Shown here: positions 9,912-21,502 of the stretch, piece by piece
How positions within the stretch are numbered: position 1 is the stretch's first letter
How the letters are laid out: every line of letters begins with the position of its first letter
NCBI RefSeq assembly: GCF_002163585.1
Contig: NZ_CP015579.1
Location: 3,658,001-3,722,000, forward strand
Source: Tatumella citrea
Lineage (GTDB): Bacteria > Pseudomonadota > Gammaproteobacteria > Enterobacterales > Enterobacteriaceae
Direction of reading: 5' to 3'
Length of the DNA stretch: 64,000 nucleotides
Notes under the pieces: generated by a model
Seen by the model: only the letters and a program-made list of their open reading frames with translations
Told to the model about the DNA's origin: nothing
Database searches by the model: none
Translations under genes and position numbers: made by a program

Positions 9912-10940
9912 ATGGCAAACATTGTAACCCTAAATACCCCTTCCAGAGAAGATTGGTTGCATCAACTTGCGGAAGTTGTGACCGAACCTGATGAATTACT
10001 GAAACTTTTAAATCTGGAACACCTCCCGGCTTTACATGCCGGAGCTGATGCTCGCCGGTTATTTGCCTTACGGGTACCGCGCGAATTTATCCGGAGAATG
10101 GAAAAAGGCAATCCGGAAGATCCGCTGTTACGTCAGGTGATCACCGACCAGGAAGAATTTATCGTCACTCCTGGCTATAGCACCGATCCGCTGGAAGAGC
10201 AGCAGAGTGCAGTGCCTGGCCTGCTACATAAGTACCGTAATCGTGCACTCCTGCTGGTAAAAGGTGGTTGCGCCGTTAATTGCCGTTACTGTTTCCGCCG
10301 CCATTTCCCTTATCAGGATAATCAGGGTAATAAGCGAAACTGGCGTGCCGCTCTGGACTATATCAGCCAGCATCCGGAACTGGACGAGATCATTTTTTCA
10401 GGCGGCGATCCGCTGATGGCTAAAGATCATGAGCTGGACTGGCTGATAAGTGAACTGGAAGCTATCCCGCATATCCGCCGGTTAAGGATCCACAGCCGGT
10501 TACCGGTTGTTATTCCGGCCAGAATTACTGATGCACTATGTCGTCGGTTAGCTGAATCCCGGTTGCAGGTGATTCTGGTAGCGCATATTAACCATGCCAA
10601 TGAGATAGACAGGTCACTGGCAGAAGCCATGGGGCGTCTGAAACGCTGTGGCGTGACATTACTCAACCAGAGTGTGTTATTGCGTGGAGTGAATGATAAT
10701 GCTGCAACGCTGGCTGCATTAAGCAATGCGCTGTTTGATGCCGGAATCATGCCCTATTACCTGCATGTGCTGGATAAAGTACAGGGTGCCGCTCATTTTT
10801 ATGTTTCTGATGAACAGGCCCGGCAGATTATGCGCCAGCTACTGACGATGGTTTCCGGCTATCTGGTACCAAAACTGGCACGGGAAATTGGCGGAGAACC
10901 CAGCAAAACCCCGCTGGATTTACAACTCAGACAAAACTGA
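9912..10940 (+). CDS. epmB: EF-P lysine 2,3-aminomutase EpmB
   Basis: EpmB is a radical-SAM, PLP-dependent enzyme that converts (S)-alpha-lysine to (R)-beta-lysine for EF-P modification. The 342-residue protein equals the E. coli length and has the Cx3Cx2C cluster motif GCAVNCRYCFRR with Cys120, Cys124 and Cys127, a GGDPL SAM-binding motif, and the C-terminal LAREIGGEPSKTPLDL block. It is divergent from efp. epmA lies 1.3 kb away, so the first two steps of the pathway are clustered; epmC is not in this window. Confidence 0.97.
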   Translation: MANIVTLNTPSREDWLHQLAEVVTEPDELLKLLNLEHLPALHAGADARRLFALRVPREFIRRMEKGNPEDPLLRQVITDQEEFIVTPGYSTDPLEEQQSAVPGLLHKYRNRALLLVKGGCAVNCRYCFRRHFPYQDNQGNKRNWRAALDYISQHPELDEIIFSGGDPLMAKDHELDWLISELEAIPHIRRLRIHSRLPVVIPARITDALCRRLAESRLQVILVAHINHANEIDRSLAEAMGRLKRCGVTLLNQSVLLRGVNDNAATLAALSNALFDAGIMPYYLHVLDKVQGAAHFYVSDEQARQIMRQLLTMVSGYLVPKLAREIGGEPSKTPLDLQLRQN

Positions 10941-11091
10941 AACCTGACATTTACTGATCAAACGCAGCTAAAACTCCGCAATAAATGACTATTATCCGGC
11001 CATTGCTGTCAGGCTGGCTCATTGGCCCGGCAGCTTTATTTTGTTGTGCACTGTTTGCACAGCACTGATAAACAATACCAAAGGATAATCT

Positions 11092-11520
11092 ATGAAAAAG
11101 ACATTGACCGCATTAAGTATGACCCTGCTCTCTCTGCTGGCCATCAATGCAGCCAGTGCCGCAGAAACTTGCGCCGATAAACGTGCCGCGATTGAAAACC
11201 AAATGAGCTACGCCCGTCAGCATAACAACAGTTTCCAGCTGTCTGGATTGCAGAAAGCACTGGACGAGGTGAATGCTCACTGTACGCCAGAGTCAGTTCG
11301 ACATGATGCTCGTAAGGACATTAAGCAGGCAGAAAAGAAACTTGCCGATAAAAAGCAGGATTTGCGTGAAGCAGAAGACGACCTGAACCAGGCAATTGCC
11401 CGCGGTAACAGCAGTAAAATAAAGAAATATCAGGAAAAAGTGGCGGAGAAAAAACAGGATATTGAAAAACTGAACCGTCAGCTAAATCAGGCAAATCATG
11501 ACTTTAAGCGCCTGAATTAA
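11092..11520 (+). CDS. Periplasmic DUF1090 (YqjC-like) coiled-coil protein
   Basis: This 142-residue protein has a signal peptide cleaved after ASAAE-type residues (about 1-23), two cysteines (in ETCADKR and AHCTPE) likely forming a disulfide, and a C-terminal helix rich in Lys, Glu and Gln that should form a coiled coil. This is the DUF1090/YqjC family layout; the molecular role is unknown. AAGGA precedes the ATG. It stands alone, with a terminator at 11528-11554. Confidence 0.8.
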   Translation: MKKTLTALSMTLLSLLAINAASAAETCADKRAAIENQMSYARQHNNSFQLSGLQKALDEVNAHCTPESVRHDARKDIKQAEKKLADKKQDLREAEDDLNQAIARGNSSKIKKYQEKVAEKKQDIEKLNRQLNQANHDFKRLN

Positions 11521-11527
11521 ATAAAGT

Positions 11528-11554
11528 ACAGGCAGGGTAGCTTTCCCTGCCTGT
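11528..11554. terminator. Convergent terminator, DUF1090 gene / yjeI
   Basis: ACAGGCAGGG-TAGCTTT-CCCTGCCTGT forms a perfect 10-bp stem between the converging DUF1090 gene and yjeI. Confidence 0.7.
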
Positions 11555-11607
11555 TACCTCCCGTCCCACAGTGGATACAACAGCCACTATCAGGGTTAAC
11601 CGGGGTA

Positions 11608-11961
11608 TTAAGGACACTTATAAATCTGGCCAGACATTTTGGTCGCCAGTGGCACAAAACTGGAAACAATAGACATTCCAGGAGTGCTGGCACCATAAAT
11701 CACGTTACCACCCATTTCGGCAGCTTTGTTACGCAAATCGTTGGCCGCACCACGCATGGAGCTTCCACCTTCGGTGCCCTGATTAGACAGCCAGTTACTC
11801 TGCTCTCCGGTAGCGGTTCCCAGGAATTTACACTGTGCTGCAGGTTGCGCATCGACAAAACGCACGCTCTCGCCGCTGGAAGTTAGTTGATTACCGGCAG
11901 AACTACATCCCGTTAGCATTGCAGCGGCAAAAAACAGCCCCGCAGAGATTTTTAAACGCAT
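11608..11961 (-). CDS. yjeI: YjeI-like DUF4156 lipoprotein
   Basis: A 117-residue lipoprotein with a signal sequence and lipobox LTGC (near residue 19), followed by the DUF4156 core: ESVRFVDAQPAAQCKFLGTATG, a WLSNQGTEGGSSMRGAANDLRNKAAEMGGNVIYG block and a C-terminal YKCP. The start at 11961 is chosen because AGGAAG lies 6 bases upstream and the product aligns with E. coli YjeI, its neighbour of groL there too. Function unknown. Confidence 0.88.
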   Translation of the reverse strand: MRLKISAGLFFAAAMLTGCSSAGNQLTSSGESVRFVDAQPAAQCKFLGTATGEQSNWLSNQGTEGGSSMRGAANDLRNKAAEMGGNVIYGASTPGMSIVSSFVPLATKMSGQIYKCP

Positions 11962-12152
11962 ATTCTTCCTCATTATTTTCGTTATGCCAGAACCGACAAC
12001 TGTGGCAGCTTTCAACCAGAGAGTGGGAAATATAATCCGCAAAACAGATTAACACCATAGCGCTGGCAAAATTAAAAAACCAGCCACGAAATACTTTGCC
12101 ATATAATAGTGACCAAATGCCTGTTCAGAATGTTTTATCACACTCATACAAG

Positions 12153-12187
12153 CAAAAAAAAGACCCGGTTCATGAGGATACCGGGTC
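12153..12187 (-). terminator. Terminator of the groES-groEL operon
   Basis: Read leftwards: GACCCGGT, a 10-base loop, ACCGGGTC, then a run of eight T. It is a strong rho-independent terminator about 80 bases after the groL stop. Confidence 0.9.
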
Positions 12188-12269
12188 CGGGGAGAAATGA
12201 TGCTCCAGAAGGCAACCAGCGCTGGTTGCCGTTCTGTCCGTGCACTTACCGGAGTAAGTGCAAGGATGA

Positions 12270-13928
<1,659 letters not shown>

Positions 13929-13963
13929 TTAAATTGAGTTCGTTGGTGGAATAGGTTGCCAGA

Positions 13964-14257
13964 TTACTCTGTCACAACGGCCAGGATATCGTTTTCTGAG
14001 ATGATCAGGACTTCCTGATTATCAATTTTCTCAGTTTTAGCGCCGTAACCTTCGTTGAAAATCACAACATCACCCACTTTCACATCCAGTGGTTTAACTT
14101 CGCCGCTTTCAAGGATGCGGCCATTGCCTACGGCCAGCACTTCACCACGGGTAGATTTACCCGCAGCAGAACCGGTCAGAACGATGCCGCCAGCAGATTT
14201 AGCTTCTACTTCTTTACGCTTGACGATAACGCGATCGTGCAATGGACGAATTGTCAT
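13964..14257 (-). CDS. groS: Co-chaperonin GroES
   Basis: The 97-residue GroES forms the heptameric lid on GroEL. It starts [14 protein letters not shown] and has the mobile-loop segment [17 protein letters not shown] that contacts GroEL, plus the [12 protein letters not shown] strand. AGGAG precedes the start. First gene of the groES-groEL operon. Confidence 0.99.
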   Translation of the reverse strand: MTIRPLHDRVIVKRKEVEAKSAGGIVLTGSAAGKSTRGEVLAVGNGRILESGEVKPLDVKVGDVVIFNEGYGAKTEKIDNQEVLIISENDILAVVTE

Positions 14258-14340
14258 TTGATAGCTCTCCTTTGAAATGCCCAGTCACTGGTTTATTGAG
14301 GTTGAACACCGGCCTCTTGGCGTCGGCTTCATGCAACCAG

Positions 14341-14369
14341 AGATAAGGTCAGCCCACAGTGCTTTCAAG
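14341..14369 (-). promoter_or_regulatory. Sigma-32 (heat-shock) promoter of groES
   Basis: Read leftwards, CTTGAAA is followed after 14 bases by CCTTATCT. The -35 matches the sigma-32 consensus CTTGAAA exactly and the -10 matches CCCCATnT moderately. It sits 84 bases before groS and closely resembles the known E. coli groE promoter region (CCCTTGAA...ATTTCTCTGG), including a shared TCTCTGG just downstream. Confidence 0.75.
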
Positions 14370-14571
14370 GGTAAAAAAAATTATTTTTTTTAATTCGATA
14401 ACAACTACTGCCCCAAAGCCTGTCTCAGGGGAAGTCTGCTGGAAGAGTTAAGGGAGCGAAGAGGAAATCACCATTTTATGCTGGAAGGATGGCAATCTGC
14501 AGTAATGGCAACGGAATTCAGGAGGGAACGGCAGCATCAGAAAATGTAGATGCTGAGCTGCCGGAGGTCGG

Positions 14572-15045
14572 TTAAGGTTTCCGTGGAGAACTGTCGTCCT
14601 GATGTTCAATCACATCCTGCGACTTACGCTCAAACTCTCCTTCAACGGTGAAGCCACTGTCATTGGCCGCACCACCGGGACCACCCCGCCACACTTTCAG
14701 ATACGGCATAACTTTCAGGGTCAGGTGTTTCTGAACCGGAGGCAGCAACAGCAACAGCCCCAGGAAATCGGTAAAGAAGCCCGGTAAAACCAGTAAGAAG
14801 CCGGAAATGATCAATGACACACTTCTTATCATCTCAGCCGCAGGGTTTTCCTGACGGGCCAGTTTCTCCTGCAACAACATAAAATTTTTCATCCCCTGAT
14901 TTTTGACCAGGGAAATACCGATTGCGGAGGTGAAAATCACCAGTATCAGCGTCAGCAGGACGCCAATCACATGAGCGACCTGGATAAATATCGAAATTTC
15001 GATCCAGGCGAGCAGAAAAAAGAGAATAAACGGTAACCAGCGCAC
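14572..15045 (-). CDS. fxsA: FxsA family inner-membrane protein
   Basis: FxsA in E. coli relieves F-plasmid exclusion of phage T7 when overproduced; its normal role is unclear. The 157-residue protein has four transmembrane segments (roughly 1-20, 26-48, 70-100 region) with the conserved EISIFIQVAHVIGVLLTL and LPGFFTDFLGLLLLLPP blocks, then a polar charged tail. I choose the GTG at 15045 (MRWLPFI), preceded by AGGAG; a longer reading adds residues not found in the family. Between this gene and aspA is a divergent promoter region. Confidence 0.92.
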   Translation of the reverse strand: MRWLPFILFFLLAWIEISIFIQVAHVIGVLLTLILVIFTSAIGISLVKNQGMKNFMLLQEKLARQENPAAEMIRSVSLIISGFLLVLPGFFTDFLGLLLLLPPVQKHLTLKVMPYLKVWRGGPGGAANDSGFTVEGEFERKSQDVIEHQDDSSPRKP

Positions 15046-15414
15046 GGCGGTCTCCTGTAAGTGAAGGCCCCGCAATGTGGCAGGGCAGCAAAATCAGTCA
15101 CATCGTAATGATGATAAAGTTATAGATGGGTATAACAAAAAGTGATTTCAACCGCGCGACGGAAATTCGTTATAACTAGCCCTGCGGCTGTCCGTACCGC
15201 CAGTATTTCATAAATCGCGCCACATTGAGCTGTTATGTTAAAAAGAAGTGATTGAAAAGTGATCTGCATTGCTTATTTAATGTATAAACAGAAGATGATC
15301 GTGCTGATAAACTGATATGCAGATAAAATCTCGGCATCAGACACTCACAACAAAATGATCACATAACCTGTGACACATCGCTTCAGTAAGAAAGCACACA
15401 ATAAGAAGGTTAAC
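15046..15414. other. Divergent fxsA/aspA intergenic region, no gene
   Basis: These 369 bases separate fxsA and aspA and contain AT-rich stretches such as GTTATAACTAG and several GTGATC-like half-sites. aspA is controlled by CRP and FNR in E. coli, but I do not see a site close enough to either consensus to name it. No coding region is supported. Confidence 0.6.
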
Positions 15415-16848
15415 ATGGCTAACAATATTCGTATCGAAGAAGACCTGCTCGGCATGCGTGAAGTTCCGGCGGATGCCTATTACGGAATTCATACGTTACG
15501 TGCAATTGAAAACTTTTACATCAGCAGTAATAAAATCAGTGACATCCCTGAATTTGTCCGTGGCATGGTGATGGTGAAGAAAGCTGCAGCCATGGCCAAC
15601 CGTGAATTGCAAACCATCCCCCACAGCATTGCTGATACGTTGATCAGAGCCTGTGATGAAGTGCTGAATAATGGCACCTGCATGGACCAGTTCCCGGTAG
15701 ATGTTTATCAGGGCGGTGCGGGAACCTCGGTAAATATGAATACCAATGAGGTGCTGGCTAATATTGGCCTGGAGCTGATGGGGCATAATAAAGGCGAATA
15801 TCAATACCTTAACCCTAACGATCACGTCAATATGTGTCAGTCAACCAACGACGCATACCCGACAGGATTTCGTATTGCGGTGTATAATTCACTGTTGAAA
15901 CTGGTGGATGCTATTAATTCGCTGGCCGATGGTTTTCAGCGCAAATCAGAAGAATTCAAAACCATCCTGAAAATGGGTCGTACCCAGCTTCAGGATGCAG
16001 TACCTATGACTCTCGGCCAGGAATTTAAGGCTTTCAGCGTACTGCTGAGAGAAGAGACCCGCAGTATTCTGCGTACCGGTGAACTGCTACTGGAAGTGAA
16101 CCTCGGAGCAACCGCTATTGGTACCCGTCTGAACACGCCAGACGGTTATCAGCCACTGGCCGTCAAATATCTGGCCGAAGTCAGCCGCCTGCCGGTTGTG
16201 GCCGCCGAAGACCTGATTGAAGCGACTTCCGATTGCGGCGCCTATGTCATGGTCCACTCATCGCTGAAACGACTGGCGGTAAAACTGTCGAAAATCTGTA
16301 ATGATATCAGGCTGTTATCTTCTGGTCCCCGTGCCGGTCTGAACGAGATTAACCTGCCGCAGTTACAGGCCGGTTCATCAATTATGCCAGCTAAAGTAAA
16401 CCCGGTAGTGCCGGAAGTCGTCAACCAGGTCTGCTTTAAAGTGATTGGTAATGACACTACTGTGACCATGGCAGCAGAAGCCGGGCAGTTGCAGCTGAAT
16501 GTGATGGAACCTGTCATCGGTCAGGCACTGTTTGAGTCCATCAGCATTCTGAGCAACGCCTGCTTTAACCTGCTGGAAAAATGCGTCACCGGCATTACGG
16601 CTAACCAGAAAATCTGTGAGTCATACGTATTCAACTCTATCGGTATCGTGACCTATCTGAACCCGTATATCGGCCATCACAATGGTGATATCGTCGGGAA
16701 AATTTGTGCTGAAACCGGTAAGAGTGTTCGTGAAGTCGTGCTCGAACGCGGGCTGCTGACGGATGAGCAGCTGGATGATATTTTCTCGGTAGAAAACCTG
16801 ATGCACCCGGTGTATAAAGCCAAACGTTATACCGAAGATAACGAGTAA
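15415..16848 (+). CDS. aspA: Aspartate ammonia-lyase
   Basis: AspA deaminates L-aspartate to fumarate and ammonium, a main entry to fumarate under low oxygen. The 477-residue protein has the fumarase/aspartase signature [13 protein letters not shown] with the catalytic Ser, the substrate-binding [13 protein letters not shown] and TGFRIAVY segments, and an intact C terminus. The ATG at 15415 ([13 protein letters not shown]), with AAGGTT upstream, is the family start. The fumarate reductase genes that accompany this neighbourhood in E. coli are not present here. Confidence 0.97.
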   Translation: MANNIRIEEDLLGMREVPADAYYGIHTLRAIENFYISSNKISDIPEFVRGMVMVKKAAAMANRELQTIPHSIADTLIRACDEVLNNGTCMDQFPVDVYQGGAGTSVNMNTNEVLANIGLELMGHNKGEYQYLNPNDHVNMCQSTNDAYPTGFRIAVYNSLLKLVDAINSLADGFQRKSEEFKTILKMGRTQLQDAVPMTLGQEFKAFSVLLREETRSILRTGELLLEVNLGATAIGTRLNTPDGYQPLAVKYLAEVSRLPVVAAEDLIEATSDCGAYVMVHSSLKRLAVKLSKICNDIRLLSSGPRAGLNEINLPQLQAGSSIMPAKVNPVVPEVVNQVCFKVIGNDTTVTMAAEAGQLQLNVMEPVIGQALFESISILSNACFNLLEKCVTGITANQKICESYVFNSIGIVTYLNPYIGHHNGDIVGKICAETGKSVREVVLERGLLTDEQLDDIFSVENLMHPVYKAKRYTEDNE

Positions 16849-16854
16849 TAATTT

Positions 16855-16881
16855 CCGGCCCGGCAGCTGATGCCGGGCCGG
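16855..16881. terminator. aspA terminator
   Basis: CCGGCCCGGCA-GCTGA-TGCCGGGCCGG is a perfect 11-bp stem six bases after the aspA stop. The T-run that follows is short. Confidence 0.75.
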
Positions 16882-16984
16882 ACCTTGTCCGCTTTCCCGC
16901 CTGCCTGAATTTTTCTGTTACGGTCTGCATTCTGTTGCTGCTGAAAAAAAATGCTATCATGCCCGCCTGACTCAGGAGTGCGTG

Positions 16985-17308
16985 ATGAATCCATCTTCTG
17001 CCATTATTGTGTTATGCACCACCCCCGATAAAGTGACAGCAACGGCTCTGGCCCGTCTGGCCTTACGCCACAAACTTGCTGCATGCGTTAATATTCTGCC
17101 CGGTATTACCTCAATGTATTGCTGGCAGGATCAGCTGGAATGTTCCGAAGAAGTACAACTGATTTTTAAAAGTGATACGGAGCATCAACAGGACTTACTG
17201 TCACTGCTGAAACAGGCCCATCCTTATGATGTCCCTGAATTGCTGGTGATCCCTGTACAACACGGAGATAGTGAATACTTGTCATGGTTGCACGCCTCAC
17301 TCGCCTGA
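16985..17308 (+). CDS. cutA: Divalent-cation tolerance protein CutA
   Basis: CutA is a small trimeric PII-like protein linked to copper tolerance. The 107-residue product has the conserved [13 protein letters not shown] start, [17 protein letters not shown] with the metal-site Cys region, and the C-terminal [13 protein letters not shown]...YLSWLHASL block. AGGAG at 16974 is six bases from the ATG at 16985 and only three from the GTG at 16982, so ATG is preferred. Its end overlaps the start of dsbD by 25 bases, as in E. coli. Confidence 0.93.
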   Translation: MNPSSAIIVLCTTPDKVTATALARLALRHKLAACVNILPGITSMYCWQDQLECSEEVQLIFKSDTEHQQDLLSLLKQAHPYDVPELLVIPVQHGDSEYLSWLHASLA

Positions 17309-19020
17309 TTTTACTGGCACTGACACTTTTCAGCCTGCAAGCGCAGGCAGGCTTATTCGATAACGGATCATCGCCACATTTTGTGACGGTGAATCAGGCT
17401 TTTGGTTTCGACTTTAGCCAGAATAACAACAAGGTATTGCTGAGCTGGAAGGTGAAATCGGGTTATTACCTGTATCGCCAGCAAATAAGTATCACCGGCA
17501 GCAATGCAGATATTGCCGGTATTGCCATGCCCCCCGGACAGCCTCATGAAGATGAATTCTTCGGCAAAAGTCAGATTTTCCCTCAGGATTTACAGGTCCC
17601 TGTTACGCTGAAAAGCACCCGCCCTGGTGCGACTCTGAAAGTCAGTTATCAGGGGTGTGCGGCTGCCGGATTCTGTTATCCGCCAGAAACCCGTGAAATC
17701 CCGTTATCGCAGATTAGCGCAACAGGTTCCGAAGCTTCGACAACAGCGGCTGCCACACAGGCCCCCGTACCGGAACCACAAAGTGGCACGGCAGTATCCC
17801 GGTTGCCATTTTCACCGTTATGGGCGTTGCTGATCGGTATTGGTATTGCGTTTACCCCCTGTGTACTGCCGATGTATCCGCTAATTTCGGCGATCATTCT
17901 TGGCGGGCGCCGTGATGTCAGAGCCTCGAGAATTCTGTTGCTGGCCTTCGTCTATGTGCAGGGCATGGCTGTGACCTATACGCTGATGGGTATTATTGTC
18001 GCCGCCGCCGGACTACGTTTTCAGGCTGCACTACAAAGCTCGGTAATATTGCTGACCTTATCCGCGGTATTTATCCTGCTGGCCTTATCGATGTTTGGGC
18101 TGTTTTCACTGCAACTGCCCTCCTCACTGCAAACCCGGCTGGCACTCTGGAGCAACCGGCAGCAAGGCGGTTCGCTGAGCGGAGTCTTCCTGATGGGAGC
18201 TTTAGCTGGCTTAATTTGTTCACCCTGCACCACAGCACCGCTGAGCGCCATCCTGCTCTATATCGCCCAGAGCGGTAACATGCTGGCCGGCGGAGGCACC
18301 CTGTATCTTTATGCTCTGGGTATGGGACTGCCGTTAATTATCGTGACTGTGTTTGGCAATAAACTGCTGCCAAAAAGCGGACCGTGGATGCAGTCGGTAA
18401 AAGAAGGTTTTGGCTTTGTTATCCTGGCGCTGCCGGTATTTCTGATTGACCGTGTCGCCGGAGATCTCTGGGGAATGAGACTCTGGAGCCTGTTAGGCGT
18501 GGCATTTTTTGGCTGGGCATTTGCACTCAGCCTGAAAAGTCCAAAAGGCTGGATGCGGGTATTGCAGATTGTCTGGTTGCTGGCAGCCCTGGTGGCCGCC
18601 CGTCCTTTACAGGACTGGGCATTTGCCACCCCGGGCGGAACAGTATCACAGGCCCCGACTCTGCCGTTCCATAACATCAACACGGTTTCTGAACTGCAGC
18701 AGCAACTCGGTCAGGCTCAGGGAAAAATCACCATGGTTGATTTATATGCTGACTGGTGTGTAGCCTGTAAAGAGTTCGAAAAATATACCTTTACCGACCC
18801 GCAGGTGCGACAGGAGTTTGGTCAGTTCCGGCTGGTGCAGGCAAATGTTACAGCCAACAGTGCGCAGGATAACGCCCTGCTGACACATCTGAATGTGCTG
18901 GGACTGCCGACATTGCTGTTTTTTGATGCCAACGGACATGAAATTCCTGATTCACGGGTCACCGGCTATATGAACGCCAGCGAGTTTTTGGCACATCTGC
19001 GAAAGCTACGCGCTGAATAA
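17284..19020 (+). CDS. dsbD: Thiol:disulfide interchange protein DsbD
   Basis: DsbD carries electrons from cytoplasmic thioredoxin across the inner membrane to DsbC, DsbG and CcmG. The 578-residue protein shows all three modules: signal peptide and periplasmic nDsbD with Cys125/Cys131 (GCAAAGFC), an eight-helix membrane core with the paired cysteines in [11 protein letters not shown] and [10 protein letters not shown], and a C-terminal thioredoxin domain with CVAC (Cys492/Cys495). It overlaps cutA and precedes the yjdC-like regulator. Confidence 0.97.
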   Translation: MVARLTRLILLALTLFSLQAQAGLFDNGSSPHFVTVNQAFGFDFSQNNNKVLLSWKVKSGYYLYRQQISITGSNADIAGIAMPPGQPHEDEFFGKSQIFPQDLQVPVTLKSTRPGATLKVSYQGCAAAGFCYPPETREIPLSQISATGSEASTTAAATQAPVPEPQSGTAVSRLPFSPLWALLIGIGIAFTPCVLPMYPLISAIILGGRRDVRASRILLLAFVYVQGMAVTYTLMGIIVAAAGLRFQAALQSSVILLTLSAVFILLALSMFGLFSLQLPSSLQTRLALWSNRQQGGSLSGVFLMGALAGLICSPCTTAPLSAILLYIAQSGNMLAGGGTLYLYALGMGLPLIIVTVFGNKLLPKSGPWMQSVKEGFGFVILALPVFLIDRVAGDLWGMRLWSLLGVAFFGWAFALSLKSPKGWMRVLQIVWLLAALVAARPLQDWAFATPGGTVSQAPTLPFHNINTVSELQQQLGQAQGKITMVDLYADWCVACKEFEKYTFTDPQVRQEFGQFRLVQANVTANSAQDNALLTHLNVLGLPTLLFFDANGHEIPDSRVTGYMNASEFLAHLRKLRAE

Positions 19021-19071
19021 CATAACCAGTTGTACCGGCTAATCGCCGGTGCAGAACTCACGGAGGTTAAT

Positions 19072-19638
19072 GTGTCTCAGGAACAAGTACATGAGCAGAT
19101 ACTACTCATTCTGGAGCAACAGGGCCTTGCTGCGGCCGGTAGCCTGAAGCAACAATTGCAGGACCGTGGCACCACCGCCGACGAAGCACTCTCAGAAGAG
19201 ATATTGCTGCGGGATGCACTGGAGTTTCACGGCCGTCAGATAGGCGAATGGCGGGAGCAAATTGAACAGAATGCTGAACTGAGCCAGATTCAGAAATTAC
19301 TGATGCGTTACACCCTGCTGGAAGAGCATGTCCGGCGCGGTCGTTTCCCCGGCTGCCTGTTTATTGCCGCCTGCAGCATTTTTCCTGCTCCTCATCATCC
19401 GATTCATCAGGTAGCTGAGCAGCAAAAACAAGCCTCATGGCAATACACTCACCAGCATCTGACTGCGCTGGAGCTGGATAACCCAACCATGGTGGCCGAT
19501 CAACTGGAACTGGTGCTGGAAGGCTGTCTGAGCAAATTGCTGGTAAAACGTAACCTGCAGGATATCGCCACTGCCCGACGGTTAGCCGAAGATATTCTGC
19601 AAATGGCATTATGCCGGCAGAACGGCGCCCTCAGCTGA
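19072..19638 (+). CDS. yjdC: YjdC-like TetR-family regulator
   Basis: A 188-residue TetR-like regulator aligned with E. coli YjdC: the C-terminal ligand-domain core RFPGCLFIAACSIFPAPHHPIHQ and LVLEGCLSKLLV match closely. The N-terminal helix-turn-helix (residues about 20-50) is weaker and Gln-rich, so DNA binding is inferred. The GTG at 19072 is chosen for its GGAGG at 19062. It is 51 bases after dsbD and may be co-transcribed. Confidence 0.82.
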   Translation: MSQEQVHEQILLILEQQGLAAAGSLKQQLQDRGTTADEALSEEILLRDALEFHGRQIGEWREQIEQNAELSQIQKLLMRYTLLEEHVRRGRFPGCLFIAACSIFPAPHHPIHQVAEQQKQASWQYTHQHLTALELDNPTMVADQLELVLEGCLSKLLVKRNLQDIATARRLAEDILQMALCRQNGALS

Positions 19639-19650
19639 TCCCTCCCACTG

Positions 19651-19668
19651 CCGGGCCTACAGGCCCGG
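19651..19668. terminator. Convergent terminator after yjdC
   Basis: CCGGGCC-TACA-GGCCCGG is a perfect 7-bp GC stem between the yjdC-like gene and the leftward phosphodiesterase operon. Confidence 0.6.
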
Positions 19669-19679
19669 AGTGACAGGGA

Positions 19680-20516
19680 TTAATCAATTAACTGTCCATT
19701 CTCATCGTAAAATGGCCAGGGTCCCGGATAGTTTCCAACCGGCAGATAATGGGTCACCAGTGGCTGTGACGCCTGCCAGCGGTGTACCAGAAAGCCTGCA
19801 GGTTCCAGTACAAAACAGGCAGCCCCGCCAGCACTGAAATCCGGCGCAACCTGATGAGATGTCCCGGGTGCTGTACATACCAGAGTGTTCCCAAGAGTGC
19901 TGACCATATAGCGATGAACATGGCCGCACAGCAGACGAATCACCTGCGGGTGTCTGCTAATAATCTTCTGCAATTCATCAGGGTTTTCCAGACGCTGACG
20001 ATCCATATGACCTATTCCGCTAACAAACGGCGGATGATGTAGCATGACCATTGTTGGCTTATCTGGCGCCTGTTGTAACACCTGCTCCAGCCAGAGCAAT
20101 GTCTGCGTATCAAGCCTTCCGCCGGGCTTCCCCGGAATGGATGAATCCAGGCCAATCAGCCGTAACGGATAATCGTCGTTCACCCAGTTCAGTGCCGGAG
20201 TCGGAACCGGGCACCATGACTTATCAGCAAAAGCACGACAAAACGCCTGTCGGTCATCATGATTCCCCGGAATCGCAAACCACGGCATTTGTAATGTATC
20301 CAGCAGTTGGCGCACCTGGCGATATTCATCATCGCGTCCAAAATCGGTTAAATCCCCGGTGATTACCACAGCATCTGCTGCAGGGACCATCCGGTTAATT
20401 TGCTCAGTAACCTGTTGCAACGCATGATAGGTATCGACAACTTTATAGGTTAGCTGACCGGCTGCTTTTATATGTAAATCACTGATCTGCACCAGGGTAA
20501 ATTGAGTGTCTGCCAT
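19680..20516 (-). CDS. Cytoplasmic class III phosphodiesterase (CpdA/GpdQ-like)
   Basis: This 278-residue calcineurin-like metallophosphoesterase has the metal-site motifs in order: D-x-H (SDLHI, residue about 12), GDLTD, GNHDD, HHPP and GHVHR. The family includes CpdA (cAMP) and GpdQ (glycerophosphodiesters); sequence alone does not decide between them. No signal peptide is seen. It is the last gene of a LacI/ABC importer operon and starts 5 bases after the ATPase, so it probably hydrolyses the imported phosphodiester. The start at 20516 has AGGAA upstream. Confidence 0.85.
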   Translation of the reverse strand: MADTQFTLVQISDLHIKAAGQLTYKVVDTYHALQQVTEQINRMVPAADAVVITGDLTDFGRDDEYRQVRQLLDTLQMPWFAIPGNHDDRQAFCRAFADKSWCPVPTPALNWVNDDYPLRLIGLDSSIPGKPGGRLDTQTLLWLEQVLQQAPDKPTMVMLHHPPFVSGIGHMDRQRLENPDELQKIISRHPQVIRLLCGHVHRYMVSTLGNTLVCTAPGTSHQVAPDFSAGGAACFVLEPAGFLVHRWQASQPLVTHYLPVGNYPGPWPFYDENGQLID

Positions 20517-20521
20517 TTCCT

Positions 20522-21490
20522 TTAAATCCTTTTTCCTGCCATAAATAACGCATCCCCCGCCAGATGCAAACCGACATGCTGTCCGGCAAACCATTGTTCG
20601 CGCGGCGGGCAATCGACACTGATTTTATGCTGGCTGCCGGTATCTACTGTGACCCTCAGCACCTGACCGAGGAACACACTTTCCACCACCTGCCCTGTGA
20701 GGGTGGCTCCACTGATACTTCCGAGCCGGATATCCTCCGGACGGCAATAGTGATTGCCAATACGATTCACCGCACCGATAAAATCGGCGACAAACGCCGT
20801 TTCCGGATGATGATAAATTTCGCGCGGAGTCCCGATTTGCTCGATACGTCCCTGATTGATTACAGCTATACGATCTCCCAGCGCCATCGCTTCCTGCTGA
20901 TCATGAGTGACATAAACGGCCGTGATAGACAGCCGGTTCAGCAACCGGCCAATATCGTCACGCAACCGGTCGCGAAGTTGCGCATCAAGGGCCGCCAGAG
21001 GTTCATCAAACAATAAAACGCCGGGTCTGGCAGCCATCGCCCTTGCCAGCGCTACCCGCTGCTTCTGACCACCGGAAAGTGCCTGCACCGGGCGCTGCGC
21101 CAGCGCAGTCAGATCCACCATTTCCAGCATTTCTGCCACCCTTGAGCGAATAACATCAGATGGCAATCGCTGAATTTTCAGGCCATAGGCAACGTTCTGC
21201 GCCACATTCAGATGGGGAAACAGTGCGTAGTTCTGAAACACCATTCCTACATGCCGCTTTTCGATCGCAACATTCGTGACATTGCGATCACCAAACCAGA
21301 TTTCACCACCGGGATCGCACTGTTCCAGCCCGCTGATAATCCGGAGCGTTGTGGTTTTTCCACATCCGGAAGGGCCCAGCAACACCAGCGTCTCTCCCGG
21401 GATAATTTCCAGGCTGAGTGGATGCAGGGCAATATGCTGATTAAAGGTCCGGGAACATTCAGTTAACCGGATACCTACAGGCTGAGACAT
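20522..21490 (-). CDS. ABC transporter ATPase (PotA/FbpC-type)
   Basis: A 322-residue importer ATPase with Walker A GPSGCGKTTT, signature LSGGQKQR, Walker B VLLFDEP, the H-loop VTHDQQEA and a C-terminal TOBE-like domain starting near residue 235. It powers the two permeases encoded just upstream. The family covers iron, spermidine, thiosulfate and 2-aminoethylphosphonate importers. Fifth gene of the operon. Confidence 0.92.
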   Translation of the reverse strand: MSQPVGIRLTECSRTFNQHIALHPLSLEIIPGETLVLLGPSGCGKTTTLRIISGLEQCDPGGEIWFGDRNVTNVAIEKRHVGMVFQNYALFPHLNVAQNVAYGLKIQRLPSDVIRSRVAEMLEMVDLTALAQRPVQALSGGQKQRVALARAMAARPGVLLFDEPLAALDAQLRDRLRDDIGRLLNRLSITAVYVTHDQQEAMALGDRIAVINQGRIEQIGTPREIYHHPETAFVADFIGAVNRIGNHYCRPEDIRLGSISGATLTGQVVESVFLGQVLRVTVDTGSQHKISVDCPPREQWFAGQHVGLHLAGDALFMAGKRI

Positions 21491-21502
21491 TGTCTCTCTC
21501 CT

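Noticed and set aside
15046..15414. FNR or CRP sites before aspA
   Set aside because: Half-sites are present but none matches TTGAT-N4-ATCAA or TGTGA-N6-TCACA well enough.
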